This document shows positions 1 to 8,425 of a stretch of DNA of 58,578 nt, one piece after another (position 1 is the first letter of the stretch; every line of letters starts with the position of its first letter). Position numbers and translations under genes: made by a program. Source of the DNA: an uncultured Prevotella sp. (GTDB lineage Bacteria; Bacteroidota; Bacteroidia; Bacteroidales; Bacteroidaceae). The stretch is taken from the NCBI GenBank assembly GCA_944320195.1, contig CALUGP010000017.1, forward strand, positions 1 to 58,578. Reading direction: 5' to 3'. The notes under the pieces are model-generated. The model had not been told where the DNA came from and ran no database searches. It saw only the letters and a list, made by a program, of their open reading frames with translations.

Positions 1-3000
1 GCGCCCGGCTCTACGGTGACTACGTGGTAGAGGCCGTCTTCGAGTCTGTCGCCGTCAGGATTGCCGTTGAGCTGCGAACGGTGGTTAAGCGGGTCGCGAG
101 GCACGTCGTCGTTGCTGCCGTTGTTACGGTAATATCCGCCGACTATCTTGAGCGGCCTGCCACTCTGCATGGCGAGGATGTCGAGCGTGGCAGTCTTCGG
201 GTCTTCGTTCACAAAGGCGTAACGCGGCCAGAGGTCGCCCTCAAGCACACGGATTTCAAACTGAGTGTCGTTTGATATTTGATGCGGATCGCCACCGGCA
301 ACGTCAACGTTGTCGCCTGTGTTGAGCGTGGCGAAGAAACTTATTGCGTCGTTTATCGAGCGGTAAGCCGTAGCCCACGACGAGCCGTCATGGTCGGGTT
401 CGGTACAGTCGGCGTCGATATAAAGAACGAGCGTGTTGTTGTTCTCCAACGCCGGCACTATCGGGGCTTTGTCAACGTGGAACGCACCCACGGCGGGCTT
501 CTGCGCATACAGTCCGCCGGCGATGTCGATCTCCGGCGAGAGCACCACCTCGCTCGGCATCTGGCCTATCGGCATACCGCGCGCCCAGAGGTTAGAGCCT
601 TCTATCGGCTGCCAGAAATAAGATATTGTGTGAGTTTTCCAATAGTCGTTCGATGGGGCTAATACGCCGAATGAGCCGTCTATGCCCTGTGAGCCAAATT
701 CACTGTCCGTGGCTGGTTGCTCAAATCTCGGTCCTATGCTGCCGGGATTGTCCGGCTCGCCTTGGTTGGCATCGACGAGTGAGAGGGTCTGCTGTTGCAG
801 TGTGTTGTTCCAGACGGCGTTGTTGACGCCGGAGATGGCGTTGTACATGAAACGCACGTTATCCGCCGACGGGTTGCGGGCGTACATCGGTATGTTTACG
901 GGGTTGTCGCCCGTGCCCATGCGGTTGTTCCATATCACGGAGTTGACTACGAGACCGTAACCGTTGAGGTAGAGTCCGCCCGTCTGCGAGGCGTTGGGGT
1001 CGGTCAGGTCGGTGGCCGTTACGCAGCGGTTGTTGACGATGGTGTTCTGCAAGAGCACGCCTCCGCCGTTGCAGTATATCGCTCCGTTGCCCGTAGACGT
1101 GTTGTTAGACACCACGCAGGTTGAGACTACGAGATATTCAGGGGCTGTGCCTTCTGTGTGGTTTAGGTATGCGCCCGCGCCGTTACGCGCCGAGTTGTTG
1201 GCGAGCATCGAGCGGTGCACAAGGCCTTGGCCGTCTACGTAGACTGCTCCGCCGCCCTGGTCGGCGTTGTTGTTATAGATGAGCGACGTCTGCACGCGGC
1301 CTCCGCGCAGGTAGACTCCGCCGCCGTTGCCCGTGGCGTAACATTCCGTCACGGTGCTGTTGACGAGGTATGTGTTCTCGCCGTCCATGTAGACGCCCGC
1401 GCCGCGGTCGGTTTTGAAGTCGTCGAGGCCCGTGCCGCCCTGTGCGTAGCCGCCGCGGACGGTAACGCCGTCAAGATAAGTAGGCAGCGTGAAGTCGGCC
1501 TCGCCGTCCATCGGGGCGAACCATACAACGTGGCGCGAGTCGGAAGTGGTAGTCCACTTGTTGTTGCTGAACTCAAGGTTGTCTGCACTGTAATAGGCAG
1601 CCGAGAGGATGGTCTTATTCACAAACTGCCACGGCATGCCGTCGGCGACCTTCTTCCTTTCAGTCTTAGAACTTTCGCCGCCTGCAAATCCGCCGTAGAC
1701 GCTGACGCCGTTACGCATACGGAACGAGGCTGTGTGGCTTGTGCCGGGAATAAGCTGCGTCAGCGGCTCGTACTCGCCAGCGGCCACCCACACTTCGCCG
1801 GGCTGGCCGTCGCCGCTCTCGGCAAGTTCGTCGATCATAGCCTGAAGGTTGGCGGAGGCGTTGTCCCACGACGTGCCATCACCCGTGCCCGTGGCTTGCT
1901 CCTTGACGTAGCGGATACGCGACGAGCTGACGGGCTGATACTCAAATGCGCCGATGTCTATCGTGTTGTTCCTTACGCGCCTGTAGCCGTCGAGGTCAAC
2001 GTTGCCGTAGGATGACAGATATTTGCCGTTGGCGCCTTTATCTATGAGATTAGAGCCTTCCAGCGGCACCCACGTCCAAAGCGGATAAAACGTGGTGGAG
2101 GGCATATAGTCGGTGTCGAAACCGGTCTTCACCGAGGGTGCGTCGAAGTGGGGGCCTTGTTCCTCGTTGTTGCGCGAGTCGAGATAGATGTTGCCGTCGC
2201 CGTCGGGTTGGCCGTCGGCGTTGGCTTCGGGATAGGCGCAGTGGTTGAAGGCGGGCTTTGCGGCGTCGCTCGTTGAAAGGAGCGAGTTGCCCCAGATAAC
2301 GGTGTTGTTGACGGTCTTGTCCTTGCCGTCGATACCCGAACCCGTGTTGCGTGTGACGGTAGAGTTAACCACGGCCGCGCCGTCGGTGGCGGTTATGTTG
2401 ACGCCACCGTTCTCGTTGTTGAATATCGCGGTGTTCACAATAGTGCCCGCACCGGCCAGGCAGACGGCTCCGCCGGCGTTCTCTATGCCGCTGCGCTGGC
2501 CGGCGGCGTTGTTGAAGAAGCCGCAACGGTCAATGAGGCACGTGCCTCCGACGTTCTTCACGGTGCTGTCCACGTAGAGTGCGCCGCCCTCGCCGGCGTA
2601 GTTGCCAATGAAGAAGCAGCGGCGCAGGATGTAGCGTCCGCCGTTGTTGTTATTGCCAGTGACAAAGATGCCGCCACCCTGTCCGTCCACTCTTGTCCCG
2701 GCAGCGTGTCCGCCGGCGATGGTTACGCCGTCAACCACGGTTTCCCAGTTGTTGATGTTCGTCTGGTCTGGCGTCATATTGAGCGTCAGCACGTGCGTGG
2801 CGTTGTCCGTGCGGGTGTCGTTTCCGGGGAAGATAAGGTTTGTAGCGTCGAGAGAGTCGTTCTTGTCGATGTCGCCGGAGAGCACCGTGCGGTAAACCAT
2901 GCGGTAGGCCTTGTTGTCGATGACTTCGCGCTCGTCAATGGATGTCTCACCTCCCTTGAAGCCGCCGTAGAGCTTTACGCCTGACTTCAGGGTGTAACCA

Positions 3001-3245
3001 GCTTTATCGGGAACGAAATAGAACTTGATGTTGCCTTCGTCTTTGTAGCCCATCACCCATATCTCGTCGTTGGCCTTAGCCGTGTTTAAGGCGTTAGTGA
3101 GCGTCATAGCGTTTTCCCAAGTTGAACCGTCGGCTTTTCCGATGGCTTCATGGGCAACAAAATATGTTTTCCCCTGCGCCGCGGCGAAGGCGGGCAGCAG
3201 GGCGAATGCCATCAATATGTAAAGTGTGCGCAAAGTCTTTATCAT
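1..3245 (-). CDS. Large secreted right-handed beta-helix surface protein (partial, C-terminus outside window)
   Basis: The frame is open from ATG at 3245-3243 to the window edge, giving about 1081 codons without a stop. A signal peptide (MIKTLRTLYILMAFALLPAF, cleavage near AAAQG) starts the protein. The rest is Asn/Gly-rich with many short repeats of the type GGGVYLRGGRV or NNTIDIGAFEY, as in right-handed parallel beta-helix proteins. Three large modules each begin with a similar stretch ending in D-G-S/T-S/T-W-x-x-A (near residues 26, 443 and 940). It is the last gene visible in the fimbrial cluster, 580 bp behind the fimbrillin-like gene. I infer an exposed adhesin or tip-like protein. The C-terminus, which would show a type IX sorting domain, is missing. 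Confidence 0.8.
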   Translation of the reverse strand, partial: MIKTLRTLYILMAFALLPAFAAAQGKTYFVAHEAIGKADGSTWENAMTLTNALNTAKANDEIWVMGYKDEGNIKFYFVPDKAGYTLKSGVKLYGGFKGGETSIDEREVIDNKAYRMVYRTVLSGDIDKNDSLDATNLIFPGNDTRTDNATHVLTLNMTPDQTNINNWETVVDGVTIAGGHAAGTRVDGQGGGIFVTGNNNNGGRYILRRCFFIGNYAGEGGALYVDSTVKNVGGTCLIDRCGFFNNAAGQRSGIENAGGAVCLAGAGTIVNTAIFNNENGGVNITATDGAAVVNSTVTRNTGSGIDGKDKTVNNTVIWGNSLLSTSDAAKPAFNHCAYPEANADGQPDGDGNIYLDSRNNEEQGPHFDAPSVKTGFDTDYMPSTTFYPLWTWVPLEGSNLIDKGANGKYLSSYGNVDLDGYRRVRNNTIDIGAFEYQPVSSSRIRYVKEQATGTGDGTSWDNASANLQAMIDELAESGDGQPGEVWVAAGEYEPLTQLIPGTSHTASFRMRNGVSVYGGFAGGESSKTERKKVADGMPWQFVNKTILSAAYYSADNLEFSNNKWTTTSDSRHVVWFAPMDGEADFTLPTYLDGVTVRGGYAQGGTGLDDFKTDRGAGVYMDGENTYLVNSTVTECYATGNGGGVYLRGGRVQTSLIYNNNADQGGGAVYVDGQGLVHRSMLANNSARNGAGAYLNHTEGTAPEYLVVSTCVVSNNTSTGNGAIYCNGGGVLLQNTIVNNRCVTATDLTDPNASQTGGLYLNGYGLVVNSVIWNNRMGTGDNPVNIPMYARNPSADNVRFMYNAISGVNNAVWNNTLQQQTLSLVDANQGEPDNPGSIGPRFEQPATDSEFGSQGIDGSFGVLAPSNDYWKTHTISYFWQPIEGSNLWARGMPIGQMPSEVVLSPEIDIAGGLYAQKPAVGAFHVDKAPIVPALENNNTLVLYIDADCTEPDHDGSSWATAYRSINDAISFFATLNTGDNVDVAGGDPHQISNDTQFEIRVLEGDLWPRYAFVNEDPKTATLDILAMQSGRPLKIVGGYYRNNGSNDDVPRDPLNHRSQLNGNPDGDRLEDGLYHVVTVEPG

Positions 3246-3418
3246 AGTGCTTTTATTGTTAAATTCTTCGTTTCGTATCTTATTGATTGTCAACATGTTA
3301 TCTTCAGTCATGCAAAAGGTGTCCTTTTACCCCGCCGTTTGTATCGTTTTGCACGGCGAAAGGATATGTTTTACAAAGCGAAAGGGCACGTTTCGCAAAT
3401 CAGGTGAATACCCGGCAG

Positions 3419-3475
3419 GGCGTCGAAGACGTCCAACTATGCTTAACGCGGGTGAAGCGTGGCGTAACCTGCGGT
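3419..3475 (+). repeat. REP-like repeat, left copy
   Basis: It shares the order CGAAGA-GTC, ATGCTTAAC, GCGGGTG, GCGT and AACCTGCGGT with the reverse complement of 3556-3631. It is a diverged, shortened copy. A fragment of the same unit (CCTCGAAGAGGTC) follows at 3496-3508. Confidence 0.6.
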
Positions 3476-3555
3476 GCCACTGACACACATCGTCGGGCCT
3501 CGAAGAGGTCCAATATCAACCTGCCGTTCGCCCTCTTTGAGGACGATGTTAATTG

Positions 3556-3631
3556 CCGTTTATTACCGCAGGTTCCGTTCGCTACGCTCACCCCACCCGC
3601 GGTTAAGCATCATTCGACCTCTTCGAGGCCG
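3556..3631 (-). repeat. REP-like repeat, right copy in inverse orientation
   Basis: Read on the minus strand it runs GGCCTCGAAGAGGTCGAATG, ATGCTTAACCGCGGGTG, GGTGAGCGTAGCG, AACCTGCGGTAATAAACGGC. With the left copy it could fold a long imperfect stem. Confidence 0.6.
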
Positions 3632-3825
3632 TTTGGCACGTTTCGTCAGAAACGTATTTCGCTGATATTCATATATTTATACGCCCCTCCGTGGCGTGCG
3701 GACATAATAAATTATGTCCCTACAAGGGCGGAGTACCGTCCGCATAGCCCCCGCATCCATTCTCCTCTCTACGGGGAGATCTTGTTCCCCGGATTTGCAA
3801 ATCCGCATGAACGGGGGCTTGAGCT

Positions 3826-4956
3826 TTATTCCGTCTCCACGGTTTCGGGTCCTTCGGGCGTTATTATATTTGTTTCTTGGTTTGTGAAACCATTTATGTA
3901 TGTCCTTATCTTATACCACGTGGCCTTTTGCAGCGGGTCTTTGAAGGTGTAAGTGTAATTTTTATCTACATTTGTAGTGCTCCCGTTTTCTTTCGCCGTT
4001 ATGTTGAACGTCACCTTGGGCGTGCTAACTCCGTCGGGATAGACGTAATGGTAAACGCGGCCGTTGCGCTGGCTTATCGGCGTTTGGTTGATGAATGTCT
4101 TTGAGCCGGATAACGGTGTTAATTGCGTGGCGTTGTCTTTTCCAAGCGTGAGGAAGGGGAAGAGCCGCCCGCTGCCACTTTTTTCATTTTCATCCGTAGA
4201 ATTATTAGCCTCGGCATTGTCGCCGGAGAAAGTAAAGCCAGTCACCTTGATGTCTGAATATGCGCTGCCGTAAGCCTCCTGGGCGTCCCACTGTATGTCT
4301 ATCTTCGCCGCAAGGCGGGTAAGACGCATCGTAGGCATGTCTTCAGCCGTCCAGTCAGGATTCGGCTCCACTACAAAATCTTTGAGATTTCCGCTTTCGT
4401 CTTGGTAAAATCCAGTCGCCACGCTGAGAAACTTTGCAACATGTGCTTCGTCATTCATAGCGTAGTCGTTTGATATTTCAAGGTTGGCAAAACTTTCGTT
4501 TAAGTCAGGAGAATTAGCTATCTTTTCAATATCCCCTTCAAGTTCTGTTCCACATATTTCACTATATGTCACACCGTAGAAATGCACTGTACCAGGCAAA
4601 AGGTTTAATGTAATCCAGTAATAACCGTTATCATCAAGCCCCTTCACATAGTCTTCTTTTGTAACATATATCACTGAGTGTTTGTCCTCGTTCGGTATAT
4701 CAGTGTTGTCCTCGGGCGCGTATTCTATCATCACTGCAATCTTGTCCCAGTCCTCTCCTTCGGGCACGGCTTGGCCGGGGTCGCCAATGCGTGTGGCGTT
4801 TGATGACGGCACGCTGAGATACAGCTGCACGGTCTGGCGGCCGTCGTCTACCGGTGTGGTGCCGCCGTCATCGTCGGTTGAGCAAGAGGAAAATGAAAGG
4901 GAGAGGAAAAGAAGAAAGGAAGCCACCACCCGACCTACAAGAATGGAAGCTACCAT
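3826..4956 (-). CDS. Fimbrillin-like lipoprotein (Mfa1/FimA superfamily accessory subunit)
   Basis: This is an SPII lipoprotein. From ATG 4956-4954 the protein begins MVASILVGRV and has a hydrophobic stretch ending in lipobox SFSSC, followed by CSTDDD. The mature part resembles fimbrillin-family proteins: a threonine/asparagine-rich beta-sandwich with a late motif ATWYKIRTYINGF, typical of the last strand region. The frame stays open up to ATG 5100, but those 48 extra residues are translated mostly from an intergenic repeat (4972-5017) and do not look like a signal peptide, so I chose the internal start. It sits behind mfa2-like and before the beta-helix gene and is probably a minor or tip fimbrial subunit. 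The exact role is unknown. Confidence 0.75.
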   Translation of the reverse strand: MVASILVGRVVASFLLFLSLSFSSCSTDDDGGTTPVDDGRQTVQLYLSVPSSNATRIGDPGQAVPEGEDWDKIAVMIEYAPEDNTDIPNEDKHSVIYVTKEDYVKGLDDNGYYWITLNLLPGTVHFYGVTYSEICGTELEGDIEKIANSPDLNESFANLEISNDYAMNDEAHVAKFLSVATGFYQDESGNLKDFVVEPNPDWTAEDMPTMRLTRLAAKIDIQWDAQEAYGSAYSDIKVTGFTFSGDNAEANNSTDENEKSGSGRLFPFLTLGKDNATQLTPLSGSKTFINQTPISQRNGRVYHYVYPDGVSTPKVTFNITAKENGSTTNVDKNYTYTFKDPLQKATWYKIRTYINGFTNQETNIITPEGPETVETE

Positions 4957-4971
4957 CCAACCTGCCGGAGC

Positions 4972-5017
4972 GGAAGCCCCCTCCCAGCCTCCCCGAGGGG
5001 AGGAGCCTGTCCGCTTG
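4972..5017 (+). repeat. GC-rich intergenic-type repeat inside the long reading frame of the fimbrillin-like gene
   Basis: GGAAGCCCC, AGCCTCCCCGAGG, GGAGGAGCCTGTCCGCTTG. The same blocks occur inverted at 5139-5226, so the two copies bracket the ATG at 5100. Confidence 0.65.
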
Positions 5018-5138
5018 CGGATTGCAGCGAAGAGGTTTGCTCTGTTGAGAGTGTTGTTTAAAGAGTTGGTTTTTATTGAATATCCTGTCATGATCATCAT
5101 TAATTAGGAGAACTGAGAGTACTGAGAGAACTGGGACT

Positions 5139-5226
5139 CAAGCGGACTGGAGCCTCCCCTTGGGGAGTTTTTTGTGGGGGGCTGTTTCCCATCCTCGGGG
5201 AGGTTGGAGGAGGCTTTGGGGCTTCC
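5139..5226 (-). repeat. GC-rich repeat, inverted longer copy
   Basis: On the minus strand it starts GGAAGCCCC, continues AACCTCCCCGAGGATGGG and ends GGAGGCTCCAGTCCGCTTG, matching both ends of the 4972-5017 copy. It lies directly after the Mfa2-like stop codon. Confidence 0.65.
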
Positions 5227-5227
5227 C

Positions 5228-6226
5228 TTATATTTCCACGTCGTGGCTGCCGCCGGGCTTCCAGTCGAGCGTGACGCTGACGCCCACTTCGGGCGACTCG
5301 GTGGTGATGGAACCGTCGTCCTTTATCACGCCTTTTATTATCTTGACGCGGCCGGCACGCAGCGGCTCTCTGATGTGGAGGACGTTCTCGGTGGTCTTGC
5401 CGCCCAAGTCTACATACACCTTCACCTGCCACAGGCCTTCATCATCGGCTGCGGCCTGAGTGTCGCGCGACGGCATCGTCACGGCGTAGAGCGTGTGGTA
5501 GCCAGGCGACTGCATTCCCACCATGCGTGTTGCCTGCCCACGGTCGAAGCTGAACGTGCTGTCGTTCACGGCGAAGCTGGTGGCCATGCCGTCAACAACG
5601 CCCGTCACAGCTCCTATGCCGTCGGCAGCGTCGGCCAGCACCACGGCCACCGCGCTGTTCACCATGTAAAGGTCGGCGCGGTAAGCCTCGTCACGGTCGG
5701 CCAAGGGCATGTCCAGCCTGCCCGAATACACGGGCGCGGCGTGGCTCGGAATGGTGTCGCCCACGGCGGTGCCCAGCGTCAGCGCCAGATCGCTGTCCGC
5801 CCCGTCAATGCCGAGAGGCTCGCCGCCCTCGACATTGCCAAGCGGCAAGTGGCGGTAGTCGGCCTTCTGCATGTAGAACGTCATGGTGGCGCGGGCCGCG
5901 TCAATCACCGCAGCCTGGCGGTGCTCCAGCATGTGTACGTCATAGAACGGCAGGTCGAGGTCGTGCACGGTGCCGGCGAACACTCCGCTGAGAGCAGCCT
6001 CAACGTCGACCGCCACGCCCTGCTCGGCCGGAGCCGAAAGCACGGCACGCACCTCGGCACCGAGGTCAACGGGCTGACGCACGGAGTAACTCACGGTGTA
6101 GTTGACGCCGCACTTCGACAGGTCCTCATCAATGCAGGAAGCGAGGAACGGACAAGCCAGCACCGTCCCTCCCCACGTAAGTGCGCCCAGCATGCTTTTG
6201 AGGCAATATCGTATATGTCGTATCAT
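5228..6226 (-). CDS. Mfa2/FimB-family fimbrial anchor lipoprotein
   Basis: 332 residues. The signal peptide ends in lipobox FLASC (Cys31), followed by IDEDLSKCGVNYTVSYSV. The C-x-E-D-x-S-x-C start of the mature protein is the usual signature of Mfa2-like anchors (PF08842). In Porphyromonas, Mfa2/FimB proteins cap the fimbria at the outer membrane and control its length. The C-terminal part is rich in beta strands (GVSVTLDWKPGGSHDVEI). It lies directly downstream of the Mfa1-like major subunit, the canonical order, and is probably co-transcribed with it. Confidence 0.85.
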   Translation of the reverse strand: MIRHIRYCLKSMLGALTWGGTVLACPFLASCIDEDLSKCGVNYTVSYSVRQPVDLGAEVRAVLSAPAEQGVAVDVEAALSGVFAGTVHDLDLPFYDVHMLEHRQAAVIDAARATMTFYMQKADYRHLPLGNVEGGEPLGIDGADSDLALTLGTAVGDTIPSHAAPVYSGRLDMPLADRDEAYRADLYMVNSAVAVVLADAADGIGAVTGVVDGMATSFAVNDSTFSFDRGQATRMVGMQSPGYHTLYAVTMPSRDTQAAADDEGLWQVKVYVDLGGKTTENVLHIREPLRAGRVKIIKGVIKDDGSITTESPEVGVSVTLDWKPGGSHDVEI

Positions 6227-6459
6227 ATCTTTTCCGGTTATATGGTCTTACGGTTGTAAGGTTTTACGGTTATACGGTTCTACCGTTTTACATTTTTACC
6301 ATTTTGCCTTTATTTATTCCTCGCTGCCCTTCGGAAGATTAACGGTTATCCTCAGGCATCTCTTGCGATTGTGAGCGACAGGCCTACGAAAGCCTGCCGC
6401 CCTGTAACACTATGCGCGTTGCCGCTGCATGCGGCAATACGCAAAAAAGAAGTAGTTAA

Positions 6460-8205
6460 TTAGTCAATTACAACGTCTGCCTTAAGACCATTCTGCCACT
6501 TGAGGTCTACGCTAAGACCAAGCTCGAGCTTAGGTTCTTCAAGGTTAGGAATAGTGTTGTAAGCATGAGCGAGGCTGTTGATGGTAACAGTTGCAATTGT
6601 TATATGATCCTGCTTGAATACTCTGCCTTCCATTTCAGCAAGCTCTGTTTCCGTTTTCGGTTTAAGCTCACCTACCAGATAGAAGCGTCCTCCTACAGGC
6701 ACAATGCCGTCATACCCGTTGAATGCAGCACCGGTGTTGTTCTCCAATTCTATAGCAAAACGTTTTGTCTGATCTTTTTCTGTTTCAAGAGCCAAAGTCT
6801 GAGCTATAACATTTGTATTGCTTGTAGTCAGAGCCGTTGAGGTTATTGAGCTGTCGTAAATTGCCTTTTCAGTAGCTTGGTCAACAGGAGTAGAGAAGTC
6901 ATACTGAACGTTCTTCTGTCCGCCAACTAACAGACCGACAATGCTTATGCCTTTATTGGCATCGGCAACTGTTATCGTCACATCCTTCCCATTATTGTCC
7001 TTAACTGTTGCGGCAGCGAAAGCCGCCTTAACGTCAAAGCGTGCTACAGCATAATTGATTTTGTTCGTCAAAGCTACTGATTGAGTAGTTGAAGACACTG
7101 AGTTTTTAGCAGAACCATATAAATTTGTTAAGATATCATTCCAAGAGCTGTAAGTTACATATTTGTCACTTTGTATCGCATCAGAAGCTTTGATTGGTGA
7201 ACTTGTCCAATAATACAGAGCGGCAGGGAACACGAAGTCTGTAACAGGCGTAGCCTGCAACTGACCACCCCAAACTCCATTAGAAGTTGCAGCAACCTCA
7301 AATTGTGAATCATCACTACTCCATGATATCTGGACAGCACCGTCAGGAAGTCCCAAATCACGTGGGAAAGTGTTGTTTTCTATTGCAGTTAAAGCCGTTG
7401 AAATAGCGCTTTTAATTGATTCTCTTAATGTTTTGGTATCTTCTCCCGACACTTCGTCGACACCATCATTCAACATAGTCAACGCAGCACGAACTGAGTT
7501 TGCTGAACCTGCCTTCAATTTGATGAAGTTGTCATACAAAAGCTTTAAGTCACCTGTAGAAGAGCTCCAACCTTGAACTTTTGCAACATTATTCAATTGG
7601 GTTGTAATCGTTCCTTGAGGCGTAGTTGCATCAGAAGCTTGTGCTACAATCTGCTTCAAGTCAAAATGCAATGTGCTAAGTGCTGTTTGATCTGTCAACT
7701 CGGTATAATTAGGTGTCAGCACACCGTTGGTCTGATTTCCGGCAAGATCATTGCCACCCTCACGAGTAGCCTCTCCGTAGAAAAGGAAGCGGTTAATGTT
7801 TTCTGTCGCAGGTATGTAAAGATTGTAATAAACCTTGGCATTTGAGCGTTCCATCAAGTCACCTTCTGCCAAGATTGATCCCATGTTTGTGTAAACAGCC
7901 TTCGGTATGTCTGTTCCTTCAACTTCATCTGCAGCATCATTTCCTCCTGTTGCAAATGCAAACATGTTGATGTTGTCCATTCCACGGAAATCGGGATCAG
8001 GGCTCTGTCCCTGCACGATGTCTGTGCCAAGACGTGTAGACTTTGAAGCGGCAGGAACGTTGATTGTAAACTGCGTCTTAACGCTTTCGCCGTCGAAGGT
8101 CGGGTTTGTGTTGGCCAGTTCGTCTTCAGACGAGCATGCCGTGAAGCCGGCCGCGCCCGTAAGAGCGATTGCGCTCATAAGGGCAAATCTGTTAAACTTG
8201 TTCAT
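6460..8205 (-). CDS. Mfa1/FimA-like major fimbrial subunit lipoprotein (fimbrillin)
   Basis: 581 residues. Signal peptide MNKFNRFALMSAIALTGAAG with lipobox FTAC (Cys24), then an acidic, Ser/Thr-rich mature start. In this family the lipidated precursor reaches the surface, is cut after an arginine in the N-terminal region and polymerises by donor-strand exchange; Arg58 (SKSTRLG) is a possible cut site, which is inference. The C-terminus ends LGLSVDLKWQNGLKADVVID, matching the last-strand pattern of Mfa1 proteins. The gene is visibly more AT-rich than its neighbours, as is common for antigenically variable fimbrillins. It has the expected neighbours: DUF3868/DUF3575 upstream and Mfa2 downstream. 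Confidence 0.88.
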   Translation of the reverse strand: MNKFNRFALMSAIALTGAAGFTACSSEDELANTNPTFDGESVKTQFTINVPAASKSTRLGTDIVQGQSPDPDFRGMDNINMFAFATGGNDAADEVEGTDIPKAVYTNMGSILAEGDLMERSNAKVYYNLYIPATENINRFLFYGEATREGGNDLAGNQTNGVLTPNYTELTDQTALSTLHFDLKQIVAQASDATTPQGTITTQLNNVAKVQGWSSSTGDLKLLYDNFIKLKAGSANSVRAALTMLNDGVDEVSGEDTKTLRESIKSAISTALTAIENNTFPRDLGLPDGAVQISWSSDDSQFEVAATSNGVWGGQLQATPVTDFVFPAALYYWTSSPIKASDAIQSDKYVTYSSWNDILTNLYGSAKNSVSSTTQSVALTNKINYAVARFDVKAAFAAATVKDNNGKDVTITVADANKGISIVGLLVGGQKNVQYDFSTPVDQATEKAIYDSSITSTALTTSNTNVIAQTLALETEKDQTKRFAIELENNTGAAFNGYDGIVPVGGRFYLVGELKPKTETELAEMEGRVFKQDHITIATVTINSLAHAYNTIPNLEEPKLELGLSVDLKWQNGLKADVVID

Positions 8206-8369
8206 AATAAATTTATTTAAGTGTTAGATAAAATTCATTCAATAAAAATTCATTCAATAAATATCGCTGGCTATTCTTTAAACAGGCCGAATAAGCCGAA
8301 TAAGCAAAATAGGGCGAATATGACAATAAAGCCAATAAGCCGCAGAGCCGATTAAACAGGCTGACAAGC

Positions 8370-8425
8370 CTTTCTCACCTTCTCACTTTCTCACTTTCTC
8401 ACTTTCTCACCTTCTCACTTTCTCG
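8370..8425. repeat. Tandem octamer repeat CYTTCTCA x7
   Basis: Seven consecutive copies of CTTTCTCA/CCTTCTCA, the last slightly changed. The array runs into the 3' end of the DUF3868 gene, so the last codons (EKGEKARK) are themselves repeat-like. Confidence 0.85.

Larger units (their letters stand above)
3246..3825. other. Gene-free stretch with palindromic repeats
   Basis: I find no convincing gene here. It contains an inverted pair of REP-like repeats (3419-3475 and 3556-3631), a partial third copy at 3496-3515, a 20-bp perfect palindrome centred on 3709-3710 (GGACATAAT-AA-ATTATGTCC, 3700-3719) and a 14-bp palindrome GGATTTGCAAATCC at 3791-3804 enclosed by CCCC/GGGG. The last could act as a weak terminator for the fimbrillin-like gene, but it lacks a clear U-run. 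Confidence 0.6.

Noticed and set aside
1215-2015. Plus-strand open frame of 266 codons
   Set aside because: Antisense to the beta-helix gene, whose own frame is uninterrupted over 1081 codons with a signal peptide.
3246-3825. Plus-strand frames around 3287-3952
   Set aside because: They are translations of palindromic repeats, with no start context or domain, and part runs antisense into the fimbrillin-like gene.
5174-6259. Plus-strand open frame of 361 codons
   Set aside because: It lies opposite the Mfa2-like gene, which has a lipobox, family signature and operon context; the plus-strand frame has a His/Val/Arg-rich composition typical of antisense to GC-rich genes.
6410-6450. Hairpin TTGCCGC-TGCAT-GCGGCAA followed by AAAAAA as terminator of the Mfa1-like gene
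   Set aside because: The run of A lies on the wrong side for a minus-strand transcript, so it is not an intrinsic terminator for that gene.
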